Shown in pieces: positions 12,869 to 22,552 of a DNA stretch of 64,000 nt. The translations under genes were made by a program, and so were the position numbers. Origin of the DNA: Zygnema cylindricum (taxonomy: Eukaryota > Streptophyta > Zygnematophyceae > Zygnematales > Zygnemataceae); the NCBI GenBank assembly GCA_037447655.1, contig JBBHKE010001966.1:1-64000 (forward strand), written 5' to 3'. Positions within the stretch are counted from its first letter, which is position 1. Each line of letters opens with the position of its first letter. Under the pieces are notes generated by a model. The model was not told where the DNA came from and made no database searches. It was given only the letters and a program-made list of their open reading frames with translations.

Positions 12869-13419
12869 CTCAAACCCCAACTCAGATTAGAAGCCACCCT
12901 CACAAGAAAGGGACTTTTAGTTCTTCGACCTCTCAATGCCTCCTACGCCACGCAAATACTATCTACTAGAAGGTAAGAAAACCCTATAAAAGAAGATCTA
13001 ACATTTTCTGACACGAACTACGTATCGAGCTGTCAGAGATGTATCAAGTGTCGTCAGAGATACAAAAAAGAATATAGTTGTCAGAGATTTAACAAGCAAC
13101 TAGCTATCAGAAACACCTCTATGAGGACTTTTACCTCTGCAACCGGATGAACTGGATGTGAACTGAAACAATGTCCAGGTGCATGGAACATCTAGGCGTC
13201 AGAAAACTTCACTGAAAAACGGAACTGAAGCAATATAAGGCTCGTGCTAATTGAGACTTGTGAAGTCTTACCTCAAACTAACATAAAACTCCGCACTAAA
13301 TAAGACTTTCGATGTCTAACTTCCAATATTTTATTTATTTTTAGTTATTATTGTTTTCAACTTTTCTTTTCGGTATGTTAAATAATAGCAAAAAATTATT
13401 CCAAACCCATTGCAATAGA

Positions 13420-13560
13420 GCCTCGAAAAGAAGGGAAGGGGAAAAAATGAAGACGAAAATTTGTAGTAAAAGATGATTGAATGGAAGAGAGGGGAGAGGG
13501 AGAAGAAAGAAAACATAAGGAACACACTGTTACGAAGGCATTCAAAGAGAAAAAAAAAAG
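13420..13560. repeat. purine-rich tract
   Basis: The plus strand is mostly A and G for about 140 bases, with runs such as AAAAGAAGGGAAGGGG and GAGAGGGGAGAGGGAGAAG. It lies about 340-470 bp past the P450 stop, on the transcript's polypyrimidine side. It could favour triplex structure; that is inference only. Confidence 0.6.
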
Positions 13561-13893
13561 ATGTGCAATTCCAGAAAAATCTTCAACTTCAAAAAAAATA
13601 AACAAATAGTTGAATCATCTTCAAGTCAAATGCTCCTTCGGTGTACCAGAATTATCCACATTCTCCCTTTATCTTACTTTAATCTCTTACTAAAGGTTTT
13701 CTCACTATCTCTCAGAACCATTTCCCATCTCCATTTCATATCGTTATTTCCCATCTCTAACCTTTTCTATATTACTGATTTCTACATTATAGATACAAGA
13801 AAAAGGGAAGACACTTGACCATAATATGGCGACTTTCATAAAATAAAACAAAATGGAAAGCCAAGCTGAACAACATATTATGACAACTTTTGT

Positions 13894-16514
13894 TTAGAAT
13901 CTCGGTTTAGCAATAGCTTCCAAAGGCTTCAAAGGCGAAATCGTAAGACCCATTTTTTCAGTGTTGTCGATTGGTTCCAATCCCGTCGACCAATCATATC
14001 GATATACCATATGTGCAACCAAAAGAGTTACCATTGTACTTCCAACATTCATTCCGGGACACATTCTTCGACCAGATCCAAAAGGTATTAACGAAAAATG
14101 TTGTCCCCGAAAGTCGGTTGGATTATCCAAAAACCTCTCCGGTTTGAACTCAAATGGATCCGGCCAATATTTTTCGTTGTGGCTGATAGCCCAAGCGCTA
14201 ATCAACATCATTGTGTTACTCGGTACGGAATATTTTCCTCCTCCTAATTTCACTTCCTCCATATTCAAGTGTGGAATTAACATTGGAGCTGGTGGATGCA
14301 ACCGTAATGTCTCCTTTATGACTGCTTTGAGATATGGAAGTTGGAGGAGCCGATTTTCGAGTTCAAAATCGTCAAATTCGAAGATAGGATCGATTTCTGA
14401 CTGAAGTCGTGACATCTTTTCGGGATGACGGAGAAGTTCTAACAGAGCCCATTCTGTGGTAACAGAAGTAGTATCTGCTCCACCTAATACCATATCTTTA
14501 AGAACTCCCAGAATTACTTCTTCATCAATGGGTTCAGATTCCTTAGCCAAAATCAAAGAATCGCATAAATCTTTAGCCAATGGCGCGCTCCCATCCGATT
14601 CCGCTTTTGCTATTTCCAGTCTTTTCTCGTGCTCCCTCACATGGAGAGTGAAAAATGCATCCAAATCACGACCTAATTTTAAAGAGAGAGCGTGAATTCC
14701 GTGAAAATCAAGAAAACGGAAAATAGGTATGAAATCGCCGATATTAGTTCCACCTACTGTTCGAAAAATATCCTCCATCCAGCGGAAAAACTTGTCGCCT
14801 TCAGGATTTGGACGTCCAGGAATGCTCGATTCAAACCTTTTTCCAACACAGATTCTTAAAGTATGGTTCATTGCAGCCCGGAAAATGTGGTTTCGAAGAC
14901 CTACAAGACCTCCTCGTAGTTGTGATTCTTCTCCAATTGCATCACACATTCTACGAACTTCGTCCAATCGCAAAGGTTTCCACATGTCAAAATGTCGCTT
15001 GTTGAAAAGGTTGACAGCACAAAGCCTCCGAACCACTTTCAAATGTGGACCAGCCGGGGAAAACACTATGTCTTTTCCTGGACAGATATCCATTTTTGTT
15101 TGTTTGCAATGATAAATTTCAGAGTGTCAGAATAAAACTCACCAACCACAACGGAAGTAAAATGGTTTGAGATTTTTTCTATGTTCAATACAAGATCGCT
15201 TGTATTTGCAAAATTGCAATAGTGATGACGCTGGGAAATGGTTGACATAGCACATTTTCACCCATAAACTGACTCAAAAATAACACTGGGAGACAGCTTA
15301 AGCAATATGTGTGTAGATATAAACAAACATCCCACAGAAATACTCAATACATTACTTAATCTGCATTTAAATTAGTATAGTTAGCATTGGTTTTAAATTC
15401 ACTGGCATGGAAACCACCAGCATTTACGACAACACTAATACTTGTAATATCAATATTTACGCTGGCAAGCAGTCACATAGCTTGCCACATACGCGAATAT
15501 GACCTCGGCACTTTGATATAATCAACCCAATTATGACATTGGCATCAACATTGTGAATGCTGACATCAACATGGACAGACAAATTGTACCTACAATAAAT
15601 GTTTATGTCAATGGCTTTATGATTCCCGTTACGCTTACTTTTGAATTGAAATTGGCATTGACATCAACACTGAAATTGACATTGACATTGGAAATAACAT
15701 TGACGTTAACGTTGACATTGACATTGACATTGATATTGACAGTAACATTGACACTGAAATTGATATTTACGTAAAAATTGACATTAACATTCAGAAGTGG
15801 CATTGATATTAACATTGAAAAACGTCACAGCATTGTCCTTTGTCATTTAAAATTGACATTGAAAATACTATTGCAATTTAGTTCGATATTGACGATGGCA
15901 TTGAAAACATTAACATGAACTACATGAAGATGTTAAAACTCACATCAAGAGGCGTTTAAACCCTAAAAAACCCAAAAACAATGTCCAAACTCAGCTTTGT
16001 TCCCCACCCAATTACTATATGATATCATACCAATAAATAAAACGACATTCCACATCCAAAACATGCATAAACTCAGATACATAAACATTAAAATCTCGAA
16101 CACCCAATACCAGAAATCTAAAAAAGACAAAAACCATCCTAACCTTAAAATACCCAAAATCCCACCTTTTTTCGTAAGAATTGAACATGTCGTTGAAATC
16201 CATCTCGAGCAACAAGAAGAATCAAAATCTTTGAGCACCTCTTTTGCTATTTCTGGACTGGAAATGATAACCGCACGCAAAGAGCCGAAATAGAGTGTCA
16301 TGATTGGTCCGTAAAAATCCGACAATTTGGATAATCCACGAAATACCAGAATATCCGCCGCGATTTGCGGAAAGTTTCCGACGATTGGCCAGGGTCGGGG
16401 CCCTGGCGGCATTTGAGGAGAAGAAGAGAGAAATAGGAAATGCAGGGGGAGGAGGAGGAGGAGGAGGAGGAAGGGTAAGAGGAGGAGCCATGGCCATAAG
16501 AGAATAGTAGCCAT
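13894..16514 (-). CDS. cytochrome P450 monooxygenase, CYP71-clan type
   Basis: A two-exon gene. Exon 1 is 16514-16166, exon 2 is 15077-13894. The joined length is 1,533 nt, i.e. 510 residues plus stop, the normal size for a plant microsomal P450. Such enzymes take electrons from P450 reductase and insert oxygen into a small molecule at the ER surface; the substrate cannot be read from sequence. Seen in the protein: a hydrophobic N-terminal anchor (residues ~3-29) with a poly-Leu run, the hinge PPGPRPWPIVGN (36-47), the I-helix oxygen-binding GGADTT (315-320), the K-helix ETLR (372-375), PERF (429-432), and the haem loop FGSGRRMCPG (449-458) with Cys456 as thiolate ligand. The ATG at 16514 sits in a GCCATGGC context and begins a standard anchor; an in-frame ATG at 16577 would add 21 polar residues and is less likely. 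One oddity is CSRW where family members usually read SRP. No break was found. The family below clan level is not assigned. Confidence 0.92.
15078..16165 (-). other. P450 intron, phase 1
   Basis: A 1,088-bp intron inferred from the minus-strand donor AAAAAAG|GTGGGA and acceptor TGTCCAG|GAAAAG. Splicing joins SILTKK to GKDIVFSPAG through a split glycine codon, restoring the expected P450 order between B and C helices and the correct frame. The intron contains a hexanucleotide-like repeat (separate entry). An alternative site a few bases away cannot be excluded without transcript data. Confidence 0.85.
15639..15870. repeat. imperfect (ACATTG)n repeat in the P450 intron
   Basis: Plus strand repeats ACATTG/ATTGAC hexamers with variants (ACGTTG, ATATTG, ACACTG), densest at 15680-15770. 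Related scattered units extend from about 15540. It makes long shadow frames of alternating Asn/Val or Thr/Leu that are not genes. Confidence 0.9.
16448..16471. repeat. (GGA)n microsatellite inside P450 exon 1
   Basis: Eight GGA units on the plus strand, read on the minus strand as consecutive CTC Leu codons of the membrane anchor. Unit gain or loss would keep frame and change anchor length. Confidence 0.9.
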
Positions 16515-16740
16515 GGCCGTTAGCTTAAAGAGGAGAAAATTGGAAGAGGGAGAAGGCAAGGCGTGAAGTTTACACAAACGACTTCTTGTGCTATTTGACT
16601 ATTTTTGTCGAATTTAAATTGGGCGGCAAATTTAGACCTTCGCTTTCTATACTTTTGTCTTTTGTGACCATCAGACGAATCTACCAATCAAAAAGGCCCG
16701 GGATTGATTTGACGCATAGATGTCCTATGCGCATTTTTCG
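16515..16740 (-). promoter_or_regulatory. presumed P450 5' UTR and proximal promoter
   Basis: Sequence directly upstream of the P450 start on the minus strand. A TATAGAAA-like element reads on the minus strand about 130 bp before the ATG (~16642-16650). The upstream boundary is arbitrary and no transcription start can be seen. Confidence 0.3.
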
Positions 16741-16769
16741 CACGGAGTAAACTACAGTAACGATTACTA

Positions 16770-18030
16770 CGTACAGTGCGCATCAAACGATTTTGAAATA
16801 TACAAAATTCGTACCTTTCATCGCATTCGTACAGTTACCGTACATTAACGTACAGCGTTCGTATATGACAGTACATTTTAGGGTTACTTGAGGGATTTAA
16901 CTTTTAAGGGATTTTTGGATTTTTAGGGTACATTTTCGTACATTCCGTATTTTTAATTACAACTGTTTTAGATTTTTTTGTACATTTTTGTACAGTGTCC
17001 GTATTTTGCCGTACCTTTTACGGTTATTTATTTTAGATTTTTTACAGTAAGTTGCCGTACATTTCCTTTTTATTGAGGACAGTTGCGTTACATTTTCCGT
17101 ACATTTATTGGCATTTCCCGTACATTTTAGGGATATTTATGCGGGATTTTAGGATGTTTAGGGTACATTCTTGTACGTCCCCGTATAATTCAGGACAGTT
17201 GTCTTAGATTTTTCGTACTGATACCGTATGTCTTCCGTACCCTTTTTAGATTTTTGAAGGATTTTTAAGGTCACGCTTTTTGTACATTTTCGTACATTCC
17301 GCACAGCATAGAGCATAGTTCAAAAGCATAGATGTTCAAATCGGGCGATTTTTTCATTTTTTCCGATTGAAACGTATAATTCGTGACTTTTGAAAAAATC
17401 GCAAAAAAACGTCTACTGCAAACTGAAACTGGAAAAATAAGGATACCTGTAAATAAATTACGATGACTGTACATTTTTGTACGGATATGTACGGAATTCC
17501 AGTAAAATATACGTCGTAGTTATTGGTACTTTCTGTTCAGTGAACTGAACAGAAATATCACGGAAACCTGTACGTTATTTCATCGAAAATGTACGGACAT
17601 TTTCGAAAAGAGACGTTGAATGTCACACTAATTTCGCGCGGTAAGTTTGAAATTTGTACGGGCGTCTTCTTCAAATTTTCCTGAAAGAAGCCGCCACGGA
17701 ATATTAAAAACGGAACCACGAGGAAGCCACGGAATTTGATAATAAGCCACGTTCGAACCCGTGTAAGCCATGAATGTGGCGTAGTGTAATTCGACGACCC
17801 CATTACCAGTTGATGAAGGAATTCCGATACCGACGTTGAGTGTGATATGTAGCTTAATATTTTTAATGTTTCAGCGCTCATTTAACGGGATAAGTTCCAA
17901 ACTGCGCTATATGTATAAGTTTTTTTTTTATGTACGGAATAGTACGGAAGGAAATTCATTACCGATTTTTAACGATTTGTTCAAAAGGTTCAATGCGTTC
18001 GTTACATATAATTCGTCACGATTGGTACGT
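16770..18030. promoter_or_regulatory. GTAC-rich region upstream of the P450
   Basis: By hand I count about 30 GTAC tetramers here, often as CGTACATTT or TTGTACA, against roughly five expected by chance for this length. The motif recurs irregularly, not as a fixed-period tandem repeat. GTAC is the core bound by plant SBP-box (SPL) factors, including copper-response regulators, so this could be a site array; equally it could be the remains of a repeat with that composition. No protein-coding similarity was recognised. A minus-strand 107-codon frame (17558-17881) matches nothing I know. Confidence 0.45.
17530..17555. repeat. 11-bp inverted repeat
   Basis: TTTCTGTTCAG and CTGAACAGAAA flank a TGAA centre, a perfect dyad within the GTAC-rich region. 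It could be a protein site or a hairpin. Confidence 0.8.
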
Positions 18031-18369
18031 TCGCACTAATTGCCGTGAACAACTATGTTCAAAAGTAGGTGAAAGTAGGCCCATACAATATGCCTATTGT
18101 ATGCAAAACATACAATATGACCTTAAGACCCATATTGTATTCGGACCTATTTGGACCAATTAAAACATTCGGACCAAAAATTGGACCAATTAAAACATTC
18201 GGACCAAAAAGTTTTATTTATACCGTCAGATTCGGACGATCGGACGGTCGCTGATCAAAGTAGCGATCTAAGAAGATCACATGAAAAGCCCATAACACAA
18301 CTTACGATAAAGGGGTCGACCAATGGCCTAGCAAAAAAACGCCTACTTTTGAACTATGGTATAGAATAC
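18031..18369. other. unassigned sequence before the gap, with 30-bp tandem duplication
   Basis: Non-satellite DNA ending at the assembly gap. Positions 18151-18180 and 18181-18210 are two exact copies of a 30-bp unit starting TTGGACCAATTAAAACATTC. Between 18080 and 18140 the short inverted words CATACAATATG and ATTGTATG recur. No gene was seen. Confidence 0.7.
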
Positions 18370-18379
18370 NNNNNNNNNN
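18370..18379. other. assembly gap (10 N)
   Basis: Ten Ns separate the P450-bearing island from satellite. Ten is likely a placeholder, so the true distance and even the linkage of the two sides are uncertain. Confidence 0.98.
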
Positions 18380-18398
18380 ATTTAATGTGTTTGACAAA

Positions 18399-21300
18399 CT
18401 TTGTGTAACTTAGATAACAAATGCTGTAAGCCAAAACAGTTTGTGTAATTTAGATAACAATTCTTGTTATCGCTAACTGTTTGGTTAATTTAGGTAACAA
18501 TTCTTGTTTTCGCTAACTGTTTGTGTAAGTTAGGTAACAATTCGTGTAAGAGCAAATAGTTTGCGTAATATAGATAACAATTCATGTTATTGCTAAGTGT
18601 TTGGTTAATTTAGGTAACAATTCTTGTTATCGTTTACTGTTTGTTTAATTTAGGTAACAAATTTTGTTATCGCTGACAGTTTGTGTAAGTTAGGTAACAA
18701 TTCCTATAAGAGCAAATAGTTTGTGTAATTTAGATAACAATTCATGTTATCGCTAACTGTTTGGTTAATTTAGGTAACAATTCTTGTTATCGCTAACTGT
18801 TTGTGTAAGTTAGGTATCAATTCTTGTAAGAGCAAATAGTTTGTGTAATATAGATAACAATTCATATTATCGCTAACTGTTAGGTTAATTTAGGTAACAA
18901 TTCTTGTTATCGCTAACTGTTTATGTAATTTAGGTAACAATTCTTGTTATCGCTAACAGTTTGTGTATGTTAGGTAACAATTATTGTTATGGCAAACCAC
19001 TTTTGTAATTTAGGTGACGATTCTTGTTATCGCTAACAATTTGTGTAGTTTCAATTACAATTATTGTTATCGCTAACAATTTATGTAATTTAGGTAACAA
19101 TTTTTGTTATCGCTAACTGTTTGTGTAATTTAGGTATTAATTTTTGTTATCGCTAACTCTTTGTGTAATTTAGGTAAAAAGTCTTGTTATCGCTAACAGT
19201 TTGTGTAAGTTTGGTAACAATTCTTGTTATCGCTAAATGTTTGGTTAATTTAGGTAACAATTTTTGTTATCGCTAACTGTTTGTGTAATTTAGGTAACAA
19301 TTCTTGTTATCACTAATAGTTTGTGTAATGTAGGTAATAATTCTTGTTATCACTAACCGTTTTTAAAATTTGGGTAACCTTTCTTGTTACCGCTAACAAT
19401 TTGTGTAGTTTAAGTTACAATTCTTATTATCGCTAACAGATTGTGTAATTTAGATAACAATTCTTGTTATCGCTTAATGTTTGGTTAATTTAGGTAATAA
19501 TTATTGTTATCGCTAACAGTTTGTGTAATTTAGGAAACAATTCCTGTAAGCGCAAACAGTTTGTGTAATTTAGGTAACAATTCTGATTATCGCTAACAAT
19601 TTGTGTAATTTAGGTAACAATTCTTGTTATCGCTAACAGTTTATGTAATTTAGGTAACAATTCTTGTTATCGCTAACAGTTTTTGTAATTTAGGTAACAA
19701 TTCTTGTTATCGCTAACAATTTGTGTAATTTAGGTCACAATTCTTGTTATCGCTAACTGTTTTTGGAATTTAGGTAGCAATTCTTGTTATCGCTAATAGT
19801 TTGTGTAATTTAGGTAAGAATTTCTTGTTATCACTAACAGTTTTTGTAATTTAGGTAACAATTCTTGTTATCGCTAACAGTCTGTATAATTTAGGTCTTA
19901 ATTCTTGTTATAGCTAACCGTTTGTGTAACTTAGATAACAAGTGCTGTAAGCCCAAAGAGTTTGTGTAATTTAGATAACAATTCCTGTTATCGCTAACTG
20001 TTTGGTTAATTTAGGTAACAATTCTTGTTATCGCTAACTGTTTGTGTAAGTTAGGTAACAATTCGTGTAAGAGCAAATAGTTTGCGTAATATAGATAACA
20101 ATTCATGTTATTGCTAAGTGTTAGGTTAATTTAGGTAACAATTCTTGTTATCGCTAACTGTTTGTGTAATTTAGGTAACAAATCTTGTTATCGCTAACAG
20201 TTTGTGTAAGTTAGGTGAGAATTCCTGTAAGAGCAAATAGTTTGTGTAATTTAGATAACAATTCATGTTATCACTAACTGTTTGGTTAATTTAGGTCACA
20301 ATTTTTGTTATCGTTAACTGTTGGTGTAAGTTAGGTAAAAATTCCTGTAAGAGCAAATAGTTTGTGTAATTTAGATAACAATTCATGTTATCGATAACTG
20401 TTTGGTTAATTTAGGTAACAATTTTTGATATCGCTAACTGTCTGGGTAATTTAGGTAACAATTTCTGTTATCGCTAACAGTTTTTGTAATTAAGGTTACA
20501 ATTTTTGTTATCGCTAACAGTTTGTGTAATTTAGGTCACAATTCTTGTTATCGATAACAGTTTGGTTAATTTAGGTAACAATTCTTGTTATCGCTAACTG
20601 TTTGTGTAAGTTAGGTAACAATTGTTGTAAGCGCAAACAGTTTGAGTAATTTAGATAACAATTCGTGTTATGGCTAACTGTTTGGTTAATTTAGGTAACA
20701 ATTCTTGTTATCGCTAAGAATTTGTGTAGTTTAAGTTACAAATCTTGTTATCGCTAACCGTTTCTGTAATTTAGTAAACAATTCTTGTTATCGCAAACTA
20801 TTTGGTTAATTTAGGTAATAATTCTTGTTATCGCTAACTGTTTGTGTAATTTAGGAAAAAAGATTGTTATCGCTAACTATTTGTGTAATTTTGGTAACAA
20901 TTCTTGTTATCGCTAACTGTTTGTGTAATTTAGCTAAGAATTTCTTGTTTTCACTATCAAATTTTGTAATTTAGATAACAATTCTTGTTATTGCTTAATA
21001 TTTAGTTAATTTAGGTAATAATTCTTGTTATCTCAAACAGTTTGTGTAATTTAGGAAACAATTCTTGTTATCGCTAACTGTTTGGTTAATTTAGGTAACA
21101 ATTCTTGTTATCGCTAACTGTTTGTGTAATTTAGGTAACAATTCTTGTTATCGCTAACTGTTTGTGTAAGTTAGGTAACAATTCCTGTAAGCGCAAACAG
21201 TTTGAGTAATTTAGATAACAATTCGTGTTATCGCTAACTGTTTGGTTAATTTAGGTAACAATTCTTGTTATCGCTTACTGTTTGTGTAATTTAGGTAACA

Positions 21301-21644
21301 ATTCTTGTTATCGCTAACAGTTTGTGTAATGTGGGTAAGAATTCTTGTTATCGTTAAATATTTTTGTAATTTAGGTAACAATTGTTGTTATGGCTAACAA
21401 TTTGTGTAGTTTAAGTTAGAATTCTTCTTATCGCTAATAATTTGTGTAATTTAGGTAACAATAATTGTTATCGCTAACTGTTTAGTTAATTTAGGTAACA
21501 TTTCTTCTTATCGCTAACCGTTTGTGTAATTGAGGAAACAATTGTTGTTATCGCTAACTGTTTTTGTAATTTAGGTAACAATTATTGTTAAGGCTTACAG
21601 TTTTTGTAATTTAGGTAACAATTCTTGTTATCGCTAACAGTTTC
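18399..21644. repeat. 40-bp satellite array, second block
   Basis: About 81 monomers of the same satellite. About 19 bases of other sequence lie between the gap and the first monomer. The last ~450 bp (from ~21190) match, monomer by monomer, the left flanks of the solo LTRs at 27107 and 30466. Confidence 0.96.
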
Positions 21645-22552
21645 TGTTGTTTTTGAAAGCTTTAGTCTTCTCTATATTATGTGAGGGGAAGTTGTTGGGT
21701 TATAAAAGCTTTAATCCTCTCTATATTATGTGAGAGGAAAACTCCAGTACTTAGAAACATTTTTAGAGTTGTTTCACACTATGCAATCAGATTTAGTGTA
21801 ATGTGACAATTTGGACTGTACGAAGTTAAGAAGATCATATCGGATGGCTCATATATAGAACAAAGATTACGAAATGGCGCGCAGTACTTAATTATGGCAT
21901 ACTGTCCGATAGACAAGATCAGACCGACAAGGATTTACTAGAATCTGAAAGTGGACCACAGTGACGCAGCAAGTTTCGTCACGTATAATGTTTCAATGTC
22001 GGTGGTAACTTTGTGGAAACAGGAGTTTGTCATCACACGTAATTGTATATTAGTGTGTACGGTCAGTAAAAGTCGTCCGTAGACAATTAAGGTTCGTCTG
22101 TACTGTACTGAACAGTAGACACAGTGAAGAGGAATTTAACATACATTAGGTGTTTAGTTAGAGTACATTAGAGTACGGTTAAATAGTACCGTAACATTCT
22201 TTACAATGTTGTGATTGGCTAATTAGACAATAGTAGAACTTATTTGTATAAAGTCTAGGACTTAAATACTTTTATATATTCCTTGTACAAGGTTTCAAAG
22301 GGCACATTTGTGCATTTTTAGGGATATTCTTTTGGTTATATCTCTTGGTTTATTTGAGCGTTTTGCTTGAAACTTTGTGAGTTGTCAGCACACGCGGTAA
22401 ACTACATGCTCGTGTAGTTTGGGGCCATTTGGATATATTGACTGCTTTGTGCAGTGGGACGAAGTCGGTATCTTGAGTGCTTCCCCTTTTGGTTCTGTGA
22501 TGGCTTGTGATCTAGTGGCAGTTGGTGCTACTACGGTTGTCTCTGAACAACA
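21645..22552 (+). repeat. 5' LTR of copia family A
   Basis: A 908-bp LTR from TGTTGTTTTTGAAAGC to TCTGAACAACA. The ends form the 7-bp inverted repeat TGTTGTT/AACAACA. The 5' boundary is fixed by the shared start of the 3' LTR right after the polypurine tract. The 3' boundary is fixed by the solo LTRs, whose satellite flank resumes right after AACAACA. A TTTATATATT element at 22271-22280 is a likely TATA box. The first ~110 bp carry two copies of a segment (AAAGCTTTAGTCCTCTC...) 49 bp apart. An ATG at 22500 lies inside the LTR and begins gag. Confidence 0.9.

Larger units (their letters stand above)
12701..13893. other. AT-rich spacer 3' of the P450 gene
   Basis: No gene was found between the non-LTR element tail and the P450 stop codon. 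It holds a (TA)n tract, three TGTCAGAGAT-like motifs (13031, 13052 and 13079), a purine-rich tract (~13420-13560) and two TTTCCCATCTC copies (~13714 and ~13746). The P450 3' UTR and polyadenylation site must lie in the upper part of this interval on the minus strand. No close AATAAA is visible on that strand; the first clear one reads at about 13327-13338. Confidence 0.55.

Noticed and set aside
13961-15112. Plus-strand frames of 147, 79 and 127 codons opposite the P450
   Set aside because: They are antisense shadows of the conserved P450 exon and have no recognisable domain.
15066-15248. Minus-strand frame just upstream of P450 exon 2 as an extra exon
   Set aside because: Joining exon 1 directly to 15077 restores the expected P450 sequence and frame; this stretch has no P450 similarity and is better explained as intron.
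15553-15815. Frames of alternating Thr/Leu or Asn/Val
   Set aside because: Produced by the (ACATTG)n repeat in the intron; not proteins.
17558-17881. 107-codon minus-strand frame in the GTAC-rich region
   Set aside because: No recognisable motif, no supporting context, and length possible by chance in AT-rich DNA.
18151-18408. Open frame crossing the N gap
   Set aside because: Its translation runs through unknown bases and a 30-bp tandem duplication; it cannot be supported.
22466-22480. GGTATC-containing sequence as a conventional tRNA-Met primer site
   Set aside because: It lies inside the LTR as defined by the solo copies, and matches TGGTATCAGAGC only over six bases.
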